Below, piece after piece: positions 35,619-46,929 of a DNA stretch of 64,000 nucleotides (position 1 is its first letter; each line of letters starts with the position of its first letter). The notes beneath the pieces are model-generated. The model searched no databases. It was not told the DNA's origin and saw only the letters and a program-made list of their open reading frames with translations. Location: contig JANFOG010000002.1 of NCBI GenBank assembly GCA_024336345.1, positions 2,666,001-2,730,000 of the forward strand, given 5' to 3'. Source of the DNA: Mariannaea sp. PMI_226 (taxonomy: Eukaryota; Ascomycota; Sordariomycetes; Hypocreales; Nectriaceae). Made by a program: the position numbers and the translations under genes.

Positions 35619-36803
35619 ATGTTTTCCACCAAGGCAACCCAGTCCCTAAAGAATCTCTTCGCATCTTACCATGAACCCACAGCCCTCTCCAAGCAGCAGT
35701 CCCAGAAGCTTCTCGATGGCCTCAAGTCTTCATTTCGGAGGCATCTCGATCAGGAATATGGCCAATCCTCCCAAAGTCCGGCTGCCCCATTCGAAGCCAC
35801 CGTCATCGCTGCTCCCACTCGCATGTCCGCTACGAATCGCCATCTGAAGGACATCCTTTCCAACCCTCTTTTCAGCTATAACAAGGATATCAACTCGACA
35901 TTCCCATCCGTTCTGCCGCCTTCACAGCGCGATCCTCTAGAAGTATTTGACCATGCTGTTGCCCGAGGGATGATGACGCCAAAGGCAGCCATCGGCTGCA
36001 TGATTGCTAAGCACAAGCAACTTCAGACTCTGGATCCAGGTGTCAATGCTCTCGCGTCATCTAGAACAGCATCTCGTGTCATCCAATGGCTTCGATCATC
36101 TGGCGCGGAGCATGATTTGCGATTTTTAGACAACCAGACGTTCATTCGGACATTAGCGCCGTTCATGGTGGCGGAGGAACTGGAGGAAATCGCCTGGGAG
36201 TGGCTATCTAGAACTGTCAATGATACTTCTGGCAGCTTATCGGACGGCAAGCGCCTCAGAAGGGCGTCAAATTTACTAGCAGAGGTGGTCCGAACCAAAT
36301 GCCAACCCCAATATGGCAATCTAGACGCCGGCATTTCAACCATGCTACAAGCACAGCATATTTTCCAAAACAGTCCTCTGGTCTCTGAATTGCTGGTCTC
36401 GTCTTGGAGGTCCGTCTCATGGTTCTCGACCGTCGAAGCATATAGCCGAACCGCTGCCTCCGAAGAGTTATTTGATGCGCACTTGGCCACAGCTGATCGC
36501 CTCTCTAAGCCGTTGCTCGTAGAGCGAGCGCATCTCCACTTATATCACCCAACACATCCAAATCACGTACCTGCACTACAATTCTTCAAAAACACGCAGG
36601 CTCTACGAAGTCTAGTAACTGCCATGGGACCTAAGAGATCTGTTTCAGAAAAGTTCGGTCTCGGTTCATGGCTCGCGTGCCTTGGTCATGACACCGTCAA
36701 CCACCTCATTCAGTCCGGTCGGACACAGGAGGCGCAGGGAGTGACTGAACTACTTCAGGCAGAAGTGTCTGGTCTTTTCAACGACAAACTAGAGCCTGCT
36801 TGA
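35619..36803 (+). CDS. Uncharacterised protein, possibly mitochondrial
   Basis: An uninterrupted 394-residue frame starts at the ATG at 35619 (the frame reads upstream only through non-ATG codons). Sequence composition is balanced and globular, unlike the shadow frames of the region, so I take it as a real gene. The N-terminus (MFSTKATQSLKNLFASYHEP) is amphipathic with basic and no early acidic residues, as in mitochondrial presequences. Segments that may help a search are RHLKDILSNPLFSYNKD, DPLEVFDHAVARGMM and AEELEEIAWEWLSR. The helical, repeat-like middle recalls helical-repeat proteins, but I recognise no family and assign no function. It converges with OFD1, whose stop codon is about 880 bp downstream. 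Confidence 0.8.
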   Translation: MFSTKATQSLKNLFASYHEPTALSKQQSQKLLDGLKSSFRRHLDQEYGQSSQSPAAPFEATVIAAPTRMSATNRHLKDILSNPLFSYNKDINSTFPSVLPPSQRDPLEVFDHAVARGMMTPKAAIGCMIAKHKQLQTLDPGVNALASSRTASRVIQWLRSSGAEHDLRFLDNQTFIRTLAPFMVAEELEEIAWEWLSRTVNDTSGSLSDGKRLRRASNLLAEVVRTKCQPQYGNLDAGISTMLQAQHIFQNSPLVSELLVSSWRSVSWFSTVEAYSRTAASEELFDAHLATADRLSKPLLVERAHLHLYHPTHPNHVPALQFFKNTQALRSLVTAMGPKRSVSEKFGLGSWLACLGHDTVNHLIQSGRTQEAQGVTELLQAEVSGLFNDKLEPA

Positions 36804-37684
36804 AAGACGAATTTTGCCAAACTTTGACAACACGCTTTTTCGAAACCTTGAGGATTCCTGCCTCAAGACTTTCGACCTCCGAAATACGCCATTTTCTCTC
36901 TTACGGCCAAGCCAAATCAGGGCCCCCGGGCCAAGGAAGTGCGTACCAGACCTACTTAGGGTATGAGCAGAGACGCGGATATCTGCAAGCCAAGGATGGC
37001 TTAACAAGACAAACTGTAAGATAAAAGGAGGGAAGAACCTCGCATTATCATGCTTTAACGATACCAAGCATATGAGATACCCAAATTTGAGGGACAAGGA
37101 TAGCCCTCGGGGGGGTTCTGTACAGATCACAAACTCCGTATGGAAGGAATTACTCGTACCATCATAGTAACGAATATATGAATACCATTTTCCTTCCAGT
37201 ACTTTATTGCTACGCTACAATTCAGCCTTTGCTGTAAAACGAGCCAAGAATTTTTTCAAGTGTGTAGTTCGCCTTTCGTATCATGCTAGTGAGCAGAGCA
37301 ACGTAGCTACCATCTTGGCCGACATGTAGATGTAGCCGACTTTACCCTCACAGATTGAAGAGCTTTCGAGAAAGCCATACTGCACTTGGATAAATTGAGA
37401 TTGTTTGCTTAAGTCATCTGGCTCTCCAACGCCAGTCAATATGTAATTCGAGCTGGACCAGAAAGTTGCATGCTGTGTTAGAAAAGTTTGTTGTGGTTTG
37501 CAAGCACAGTTGTTACACGAATATTCGTCCCATTCTTCAGACTGAAGGCTGAGGTGAAAAATATAAATGAATAAAAGAAGAAAGAAATGAAACTTGCACG
37601 CTACTTCATGGGATTATCTATGTATTGCCGTGACCCTGTCGTTTTCCTTCTCCCCATTTTTTGCTGGATTGATACCTTCAGTAC
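36804..37684. other. Convergent intergenic stretch before OFD1
   Basis: No gene seen. ACTCCGTA occurs at 37133-37140. The sequence near 37550-37600 is A-rich. Confidence 0.5.
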
Positions 37685-39751
37685 CTAGTCTGAGAAACCC
37701 TGAAACTCCTCCTCAGAATCCTCCTCAGAATCATCGTCATCGTCATCGTCATCGCCATTATCCTCAATCTCAAACACACCTGAAATGTCCCACCGGTCGC
37801 CTTTGGCACTCTGGCTGACGTATTTGACGAACTTGAGGATGCCGCTATCGCGTAGGACAATGGTCATTTTATTCCAAGAGGCAGCTTGGAAAAAGAGGAT
37901 GTTTTCATCATCACCGCTCGTCTTGTAGATGGCGGCATCCTCATCAGCATCACCATCACCTGCCATGTAGACTTCATGGCCACCAACGTCTTCTGATGCT
38001 TTAGATTCGTCTTCTTCCGTGGCCACTGCCTTGCCTTTGCCCTTGTCCTTTGCGTTGGTCTTGGATTCGGCTTCCTCGTCGTCATCTTCGTCTTCTTCTT
38101 CATTATCATCCTCGTCGTCATCATCACCCTCCTCCTCCTCCTCTTCTTCTTCTTGCCCATCATCGCCATCGTCCTCTTCATCACCCCAGCCAGGGGTAGG
38201 GGTGAAGCCGATATTCACCTCCAGACGACCTTTGCCCTCATGTCCAGTGGCAAGGGTGTAGTCCATACCGTGGCGGAAACGGCGAGCGAGGAGGTCGGCA
38301 CTCTCGATGGTACATCCAGTGGCAAGCTGCAGCCACCTATGGAACTGGGGACTAGGCAAGAGGACATCCAGCAGTTCGCGAATGGGCGAGTGATCCTTTT
38401 TGGAAGGACGGGTTTTGCTGGAACGGCTTGGTTGCTGATACAAATAACGATGCTTGTGCGGAGGCTTAGCAACCCTCCAAGGTGTGGTCTTTTCTATCAC
38501 AGCAGTATCCACGAGGTCAGGCTTCTGTTCTTCGGCCTCGACATACTCCCTGAGCCTAGTAGCGAACTTCCTTGCTAGGATATCTGATAAGGTGATGGCA
38601 GACTCCTCCGAGAAACGCTCCAACATCCGCTCTAGAACATCGGGAGTCAAATAGTGAGGCGCAATATACTTCAACAAGAACTCCAGGTCGGCTTCATCAA
38701 AGGACCCATCAGCGGAATCATTGACCTGAGGCTTCACTTTGATGGGTTTGGCCTGGGGTTGGTCGTACTGAGCGGGGTTACCCTGAAGCTGCATGAGACC
38801 GCTGTTTTTGGCATTACGCTCCTCCTCGCCCTTGATATAGCCATCCTCACCCATTTGAGGGATGTGAAACCATCCACTGATGGCCATACGAACTCGACCA
38901 CCCTCCTTCTCTAGCTGTTCCTTGGTCTCAGCGTGAAAGACCTCCTCGACATCGTGGAAACTCTCGCTAGGTTGAACAGCAAAAAAGCTCAGCTGGTTCC
39001 AAGCAGGAGGGATGACTTTGACGACGTCAGGAAGAGGGGTTCGAGCGATCTCACCCTTCCCATCATCGAGTTCTTGGACGGGGAACAGACGAAGAGCGCC
39101 ACCCCATTCAGGCTTCCATGGCTCGTCCGGGTCAACGAGATAAAGAATGTAGCTAACACGGCGGCTACCGATAACATCGTCGTGACATAGGAGGTAGCAG
39201 CCGGGGGTATAGATGTTGATAGCCATGTCAGTTTTGCGACCACTCAATGGGCCACAGTCGGTAATGTGGGAGACGTATTTGCGGAACGCCTCGGAGTAAA
39301 TGGCATCTCGCAGCTTCAGAAGGGAAGGAAGCTTGGCAAGAGACTCATCGTCAAGGCCATCGAGATTGGCAAGGTCGCCGGACTGGTGAATCTTGTATAT
39401 GTCGGTCTCCTTAGGAGTGAAGGATACATTGGCCTTAATCTCATTGCGGACTGACCGCAAGAGGGAATCGTCGACGAGGTCGTGGATTACGGCGTGCTTG
39501 TAGGGGCCAGACTCGGCGTACTGGGTGGTGTAGGAGTCGAGAACGTTCTCGGAGAAGAGACCAGCGCGAAATCGTTTCTCGGCCTGTTTGGCGCTCAAAG
39601 CTGGAGGTCAAAAGTTGATGTAAGCAAGGGCATTCACAGCATCTGAGCTCCGATATGAAGCGGCCGAGAGGAATTGGGAGCTCATACAGGGCTTTGTCCT
39701 TTTTGATTTGGCCTTCTTGGCATCAATGCTTGATGCGGCTTTTCTCTTCAT
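37685..39751 (-). CDS. OFD1: Prolyl 3,4-dihydroxylase OFD1/TPA1 (2-oxoglutarate and Fe(II) dependent)
   Basis: Two exons (39751-39688 and 39600-37685) around an 87-nt intron give 659 residues. The family hydroxylates a proline of ribosomal protein uS12 (Rps23); in fission yeast it also controls turnover of the sterol regulator Sre1 in response to oxygen. The short first exon codes for a Lys-rich, probably nuclear, start (MKRKAASSIDAKKAKSKR). In the catalytic domain the iron ligands are His161 and Asp163 (CHDDVIGSRRVSYILYL) and His237 (SESFHDVEEV), and the oxoglutarate arginine is in GRVRMAISGWFH at about 257-259. The second, non-catalytic domain follows (FRHGMDYTLATG). An unusually long Asp/Glu-rich insert is present near residues 480-540, and a second acidic run ends the protein. 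Confidence 0.95.
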
Positions 39752-40758
39752 GTTGAATGGCTCAATTGGCTTCGTGTAGGTTCCTCAGATGAAGAGCAGC
39801 AACATGAAAAATAAAGAAAGCGGCAACCCAAAAAAAAGTTGGAAGGTGAAGCGCAAACCCCGGGGAGAAGGTGGGCTGACGTCGGCTCATGCCAAATCTT
39901 TAAAAATTTCTGGCTCCGGCATCGACCCATTTTCTGGGCAGTTGGACCCTCCCCGACTAAGGTACCTGATGGAGGTACCTACAGGTAAAGCAACTAATTA
40001 AGGCACGCTTTACTCCATACCTTCCGTTACCTCTACTTCGTTTTAGGTAGGTAGAGGTACTTTCCAAAGTACACAGCCAAGTGGTACTGACTTGTAAAGA
40101 AAAGAAGATGTTCCTAACTGAGCTCTGCTACATAAGAGTAAATATTGGCGCACAACTAGAAACAAGAATGAATTACCAGCCTTACTGTTTCTTTTTTTCA
40201 GGCATCCAATCACCGATCCACGATGACTTTGAGTGGTGGTTGGGAATCCTCGAATCAAGGTCCCTTGAACAACGGCATTCTTCATTCGAGGGTCGCAGCG
40301 GCCCGAACTAGTCTCCATCCATGCCTGGTGGCAAGCAAGCAAGCAATCAACCACCAGTCTGATGAGGCGCAGCAAACTCTCGATTACGATTATTTGACCT
40401 AATGAGGAAGATTGTTAGAATAATTACCTGTAACATCTAGAACAGTTCCCCGTAGACGTCTATTGAATTTCTGTTCAACAGATATTGGGTTTTCTACTGC
40501 GTCGACAGGTTTTGTGCAACAGACTTGGAGGCAGCAAGAGCATGATAAGAAAAGTCAAATTTGCATCACTGTTTACCAGGTGCAAAAGAACACATCCTTC
40601 TCTCTATTGGATCGGTTGTGTTAAGAATATGTATTCAAAATTTGGAGGGGCCAATTGACCCTTTTTGACATTCCGCCAGCCGCCCATCGCAGCTCCCAAC
40701 TCCTTTTCTATAATGGTTCGCCTACCTGCTCATCCACAAAACGAATACTCGCATTCTC
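39752..40758. other. Intergenic: OFD1 promoter and RPE1 3' flank
   Basis: No gene seen. TAGGTAGGTAGAGGTAC at about 40046-40062 belongs to the dispersed intergenic vocabulary. Confidence 0.5.
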
Positions 40759-41737
40759 TTAGATCTTGGCCAGACTCGCGTCCACAGTCTTTCGCAACAG
40801 AGAGATAACTTCGGCAGGGTCCTTGGCTCCAAACACTGCACTTCCGGCCACGATGACATTGGCTCCGGCGTCCGCAGCTTGATCAATTGTGCCGGGTCCC
40901 AGCCCACCGTCAACCTCGATATTTAGCTCGGGATACCTCTCTCGAAGGGCCTGAACCTTGGGGAGCTCAGAGGCCATGAACTTCTGCCCACCGAATCCAG
41001 GGTAGACTGTCATGACGAGAACCATCTGTTACCCCCATGTTAGCTGCTAAATTTTTCAAAGCGCGTCCATCTCCAGGAAAGAAAGCCATACATCGGGGCG
41101 CTCAACCTCCTCCGCATTCTCCAGAATCTCCCACAGAACATCCACGGACGTATCGGGCTTAATTGCAATACCAGCAAGCAGTCCCTGCTCGTGGATATAC
41201 CGAATCAGTGCTTTGGGGTTGGTTTTCTCTTCGGTCGTATCTTCGGGATTCTCGGCGGCGCTGGAGAAGGCGGCCTCGTAGTGGAAGCAGTACAGATCGC
41301 AACCAGCCTTCTTGAACTCCTTGACCCATTTCTTGGGCTATCCACTTCAACGTCAGTCTCATGGTTCGTGTATGCAAAAAACGGCAGCATGTCTGTCCTT
41401 CATCTTGTGTCCCAGAGTCGGAGAGGAGGGAGTGACGTTTACCTCTGCAATCATCATGTGGCAATCGAAGGTTCCGCGTCCATGCTTTTCAGTGGGCTTC
41501 TCAACATGACCGCGGATCTTGGCAACGACGGGAGGACCGAAGGTAATGTTGGGGACAAAATGCCCGTCCCTAGACCTGGTCAGTGTATTGGCACATCACG
41601 AGCTAAAGCTGCCGCATTTACATGATGTCAACATGCAACCAGTCGGCGCCTTGCTCCATGGTGCGAGCGCAGTCATGGCCAAGGTTGCCAAAGTCGGCTG
41701 AGAGGATTGAGGGGGCGATAATGGTGTTAGGGGCCAT
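40759..41737 (-). CDS. RPE1: Ribulose-5-phosphate 3-epimerase
   Basis: Four exons (41737-41622, 41569-41443, 41337-41092, 41025-40759) join in frame to 251 residues, the usual length; introns are 52, 105 and 66 nt. The enzyme interconverts ribulose-5-phosphate and xylulose-5-phosphate in the pentose phosphate pathway. The TIM-barrel signatures are all present. [17 protein letters not shown] opens the barrel, [18 protein letters not shown] has the catalytic Asp and metal-binding His, and [12 protein letters not shown] carries the next His-Met pair. [15 protein letters not shown] forms the loop near the active site, and [13 protein letters not shown] the second catalytic Asp. Each splice junction falls within one of these conserved segments, which confirms the introns. 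Phosphate-binding AGSAVFG is near the C-terminus. Confidence 0.97.
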
Positions 41738-42729
41738 CTTGAGACCTTTGGGCGAGTTGAGCTAGAAAAAAGAGTATTGGGGAGAAAGCAGGTGCTCGTG
41801 AGAATAGAGGAGCAAAAGTTGCGTGAGTAACTGGTAGTAGAAACCCCAAGATGGTGGGGGAACCGACCTCGAGCATATATCCTAAAACTACAGTACCTGT
41901 CCCACCTCCATTTCCAGTGACGTTGGCGGGGTTGCTATTTTTCCACAGCGGCGGGCTCGAAGGCGGTGGAGGCATTCTCCTACTAGGTACCAAACAAGCA
42001 ATCCCGATGAGATTGTGTACTCAATCCCTCGGCGTAAAACATTGACTGAATATGATGATGTAGAGAAGAGCTGGAATTAAGCATCTCAATGCCAGAGTCA
42101 AACACAAAATCTACATTTATATCACACTACGTGTTTCATACGAATTGGAGCATATTTCTGGTCAAGCTGTGAGAAGTTAAAGGCTGGCTTTGACTGTCTG
42201 TCCCCTGGTCGAGACAGGCTGAGGATACGCCAGAGAGGAGACTGGTACCTCCAGCAACCTATGACGACACAGGTCTCCTACGGTACCTGCCAAGGTACTT
42301 TGCAACCCAACCCAAGGGATACCCCTTGTGTCTTTCCGGGATTGGAACGAATACGAACACATCTGACCGAGCAGCTCTTCACAACATCGCATTGGTAACT
42401 CCAGACAGTCGCGCGTCTGTCGCATTGTCACGTCAACAGCGTGGACTCTACATTGAGACACTGATGCTTCATAAAAAGGTTTGTTTCATAATTAAGTGGT
42501 AGCTTTGCAGTAAAAAAGCGCAAATCAACCAAACATTAGGCACTATGCGTGTTAACCATGTCTAGAATGGGAAAACCGTCGACTCTCATTACTCCTCAAA
42601 GTCGTGTCACAAGTCCAGCAAATCATGTCTCAACATTATAACTGTGGCATCAACATGGGTTAACATGTCACGATGCCCCAGCCATATCCCATTACCATAT
42701 CTCCCCATAGGTCGGTCTGGTCTATATCT
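41738..42729. other. Intergenic: RPE1 promoter and CFEM gene 3' flank
   Basis: About 1 kb with no gene seen. Both neighbours are on the minus strand. Confidence 0.5.
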
Positions 42730-43519
42730 TTACAGAGCAAGGAGCACGGCCATGACGGCACCCATGAGACCAGTTGCGCTGTCCATGCCAGCGACAGCAG
42801 CACCAGAGCTAGTCGAAGAGGGAGCGCTCGAAGATCCCGTGGACGTAGCCTCGTCAGCGGAGCTGGCCGCTGTCGTAGTAGCCGCAGATGTAGCGGCCTT
42901 AGCAGTGGCTGTGTCTTTGCTGGACGACTCGGTCGCGCTGGCGGATTCGCTCTTGGAAGCACTCTTAGTAGCGGCACTCTGGCTCCCACTGGCGCTGGCA
43001 CTGGCGCTCTCGCTGGATGTATCTTGGTTGCACGTAACTTGGTCGGGCACAGTCACGCCCGCGCTTGAACAGATTTGCTTGGCGTACTTAACAGCCGCTT
43101 CCTGGCCGCTGGCATCGCACTTGTCCTTCAAACAGCAAGCGATGCCGCTAAGGAAGTCCTTGTTGCTGCAGATGCACTTGATGTCGAGCTGGCCGCAACC
43201 AGCGATGCCGTCCCCAGTAGTGTACTTGCTGATACATGAAGTCTACCCGCGCACAAGAAATTCGTGTTAGCTTGAATGTCATGTCCAGTGTTTACAGAGT
43301 TCGGCACCAGGCTGTGCTGCTGGAAATTGGTCCTGCGCGCAGGCGTAGGAAGGGATGGTTGCACTGCGTGGGCTAATGATAGAAATTGGAAGGCAACGGG
43401 GATGCTGGAAATGCAAGGAGGCCATCGGATTATTGACTTACGGCGCAGCTGGGGATCTTGTCCGACTGGGCGGCAACCAGGCCGGTGACAAGGACGAGAG
43501 AGAGGATGGAGGCCTTCAT
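42730..43519 (-). CDS. CFEM-domain protein, probably GPI-anchored
   Basis: Two exons (43519-43442 and 43242-42730) around a 199-nt intron give 196 residues. A clear signal peptide opens the protein ([18 protein letters not shown]). The CFEM pattern follows: IPSCATSC, spliced exactly between Ala and Thr, then [27 protein letters not shown] and KQICSSAG, giving the spaced cysteines of the domain. A Ser/Ala/Thr stalk (about 95-170) and a hydrophobic tail ([13 protein letters not shown]) indicate a GPI anchor after a small-residue site near [12 protein letters not shown] proteins sit in the wall or membrane; some capture haem iron and others act in adhesion or host contact. Which applies is not visible, although the Asp in GQLDIKCIC is the position that binds haem in haemophore members. 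Confidence 0.93.
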
Positions 43520-45599
43520 GTTGTGGAATGGCGGAGTGGTGGAGTTGAGTGAGGTAAGGTAGTTGGTGGTTGATAATTGGAGCAGGCAGGTAGATTATTA
43601 GAAGCTTTTGGTTGTAATGGCAGCTAATGAGGCGGGAGGAACAGGTAGATGTTGTGAAGAGGTGAAATCAACAGGTCAACCGCGGGAGATGGCAGAGGGG
43701 ACGACCAGGCTTTTAATTAGTCTCATAGCCTGGGGTATCCAACAAGGATTGGTCAAAGCAATCAGCCGACAAGATTCCAAGGAAACTGGCTTCCCCTTGG
43801 GCAAGCTTCCCGCTCTCCTACCTCCTACCTCTGACCTCCTACCTCCTCCTGCCATAGTACCTCTAGTCCAGGGATGCAATACTGCGCATAGGAACTAGAT
43901 GCCGCCGGGGCCAGGTGGACAGGATAGGCAGGAACAGCAAACAAAAAGGAAAAAAGTGGCTCTCGGTGCTGAGCGATGTGCAACACCCCAGAATCCACAA
44001 CAAAACAGCCAGGATGCGTCCACCCCCAATAACTTACCCACCTATAGGTAGCGATGGTAGGTACCTACTGTGTAACTTATTAGGTGCGAATTAATCACGT
44101 CGTTCGTACGAAGTCATCTGTACGGAATACCAATCTCACCTCACTGTGGTGCGGTGGATCTCCCGTACCTTACCTCGTGTCAGGTACTGTGCCATCCACC
44201 GTGCCATGCGATGCCAATTCATTGACCTTAGCCACAGATGGGCCAATGGCTGGGCTTAGCGCATCCATGGCATCCTTAGGGAGGTGCTAACCTACATAAC
44301 TATTGATCCAAGCTCCGTTCAGTCCCGCCCAAAAGCCTTGCCTTCTAAGGCTGGGCTTGAAGATGCCCACTAGGCCCTACCCCAGCCTGCTGTATTGATT
44401 CCCTCTCTTGTACTACGGAATTCTCCGTACGGATTGGTCATAACAATCACAGCCCTGTCTGGAGAGCTGAGATTCTTCCGTCGACCATGCGGTGCCGGAC
44501 GGCAGGGACTAACAATCAAGACTGGCCCATATGAGATACGAGAATTCTCTCTGCATGAATTAGTCTGGAAATTAAACAAGTAAGACAGGAAGAAATTTTT
44601 TTTTTTATTCCGTCAATAATCTGTAGCCCAAATTATTAGTTTGCGTCAACTACATCTGTATTCGGAACTTGGTTCAGATTCACATCCACATCACACACTG
44701 ACACTTCGCAATTCACCATGGGGTCCCCCGGTTTTCTCTGTCCAGACCAGGGGTAACTTGACTTTGGACAAAGGTAGTTCAAGCCACAAATTATCAGACA
44801 GAAAAGCCCTCTCGCTCCCTCCCATTCACTTGAATCATGCTTCTCGGTCTCAATTGGCCGAAGTCGTCCCTTTCCTTGCATGGCACATCACAAGCACTCC
44901 AAGATGTTGTCCTAGATTGACCAATGCGCACCGCGCAATGTCGGCTAGTTCCGTATCGTATACGATGTGTTCGGCACTCGGCATATCCTTCTCTCCTTTT
45001 TTGTTAGAGAAGCTTACCAGAGTACAGATGCGCACCTGTTTGGTGGCGCAGCCAACGCGTACGCTAACACCTGACATCCATTACAGATCAATTATGGACG
45101 TCAAAGTTGACTTTCAAAGCAGGCCCTAGGCCTGTCATTGACAACCGTAGTAAGGGGGCTAGGGCTGGTTTAGACTTCATTTGACTGGTTTGAAACGGCG
45201 TCCACGGTCCAACCATATTTCATATCGAATGGTGGAAGCAATGCAAGCAAACAACTCTCGCAGCAAACAACCGCTGCACTCGAAGCAATCACAGCCTTCG
45301 TGAATGAATAACAGCCCAAAAAAAATTTCCATGCTCAATAGATTGTATCTGAAACTCAGTCTGAAACGGGAAACAATAGAGACTGTATACATGTGCCGTC
45401 TCATGTACTATCTCATGTACTGTATGATATGTTTCCCTTCCAAGCGGTGCAAAAGACTTGAAGGACAGGTTTGCATCCATACCTTTGCCACTGGGGCATT
45501 ATCTCTTGTATTCCAAAAGTGGTTGGTGTAAGTCGGGCCACGAACCCGCGGAGCTCACGTCATCTCAAGACACGTCGTCGTCTATCGCTGCAACAATAC
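43520..45599. other. Intergenic: CFEM promoter and PPE1 3' flank
   Basis: About 2.1 kb. It includes a CCTACCTCC repeat near 43818-43850, TAGGTA-type words at 44040-44070, and a near-palindrome of CTACGGAA and TTCTCCGTA at 44413-44429. No supportable gene. Confidence 0.5.
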
Positions 45600-46929
45600 C
45601 TATACCCTCTTTCCCTGTTTAATGAGATCTGATACCTTTGGTGGGAGCACCAGAGCACTCCGATCATTTCTGCGATAAAAGTCCACCAAAGTAAGTGCCG
45701 TCTTCTCCGGAAGGTCTTCGTGTATGAAATGGCCAGCTTCCGGGAAGACCTGCAAAGCATATTTTCCTGTGACCCCGAAAATGTAAGCAAACAATTCAAC
45801 AACTTCGTTTAGTTAGGATGAAGTCAGGGTTTCACCCATCTCACCTTGCATTTGGCCGATGGTCAACTCTGTGTCGAGTCGATCAGTACCTGCCAACAGT
45901 AACAATTTTCCCCCTCTTGCTTCTAGGAACTTCTTGCTCAGTCCCACAAACCAGTCCTCCCAGAATGGTTGCGTCGCCCCGAGATTTGTACGCCACCGCC
46001 ACGGTCGAGTGGCATCCTTGTCCTGATCAAATACTAACAAGGCTGGGACGGAGGTGCGAGCGGAAACCGAGTTGCGGATCGTCCGCGAGCGGATATGCCA
46101 GTCGATTCCAGCCTGTAACGTAGCAAACCCCAGAGGTCTGGTAGACAGATATGTATGCATACTTTGCAAAGCATCTATAGCGGAACCTTCAACTACATCG
46201 AGAACCGCATATGCCAATAGTGACGTTCCCAGCTTGCCCGTACGCGCCAAATCAGTGACGACAGCTCCGCCTAGGGAATGGCCGACGAGAACTATCGGTG
46301 GCAACTCTTTCCAGTTCATACTTTTCTTCGTTAGTTGGATGATCGAGTATAAATCAGCCGAGAGGGTTCCCAGCTGAAGGTCCAGTGCTGCATCATCTGG
46401 AGTGATAGTTGATCCGTGACCTCGACAATCGACAGCCAGAATACCAGCCGAAGTCAGTCGTTTCCGAATCTCGCTAGCAACCACAGCAAAGGAAAGACCT
46501 GACGATCCAGCCCCATGATGCATCACGAACAAAGGGCCCTTATCGACCGGCGATGTAAGATAGGCATGATAAACGACGGCTGGGTCAACCTCAGATGTCA
46601 ATGTCAACTCCCGCTCGAAGTATGTTGTCCATGGTATCTGCTCCAAGGTCCTGCCTCGCGCTACCCTGTATATTGTCAATCTCGGGCCAACCAGAATTAT
46701 TGAAAAAGAGCTACCCTTGTGGCCGAGCAAATAGCTTCTGATTTGGCGATGGGATGACCGTACCCGTTGACGAGACCGATGACGCCGATGACGCTGATGA
46801 TGAATCGTCATCAACCGGTTCAGGCAGCTCCGGCAGCAGGTCGGTCTCCAGCTCCTCCTCTAGCTCATTGAAAGCGTCGGCCTGGAGTCCTAGTTTGCCC
46901 TTGGCCCATGCACGTTGCAGGTCGCTCAT
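45600..46929 (-). CDS. PPE1: Protein phosphatase methylesterase 1 (PP2A demethylase)
   Basis: Three exons (46929-46715, 46665-45845, 45766-45600) give 400 residues; introns are 49 and 78 nt. The enzyme removes the methyl ester from the C-terminal leucine of the PP2A catalytic subunit and so controls which regulatory subunits bind. The N-terminus has an acidic and Ser-rich stretch (DDDSSSASSASSVSS). The conserved PWTTYFERE segment leads into the alpha/beta hydrolase fold. The oxyanion motif is MHHGAGSSGLSFA. The nucleophile is Ser202 in LVGHSLGG. A catalytic Asp candidate is in VVEGSAID, and the catalytic His is in EAGHFIHED, just after the last intron. The splice junction into VARGRTLEQ and the last junction into KYALQVF keep these motifs in frame. 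Confidence 0.95.
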
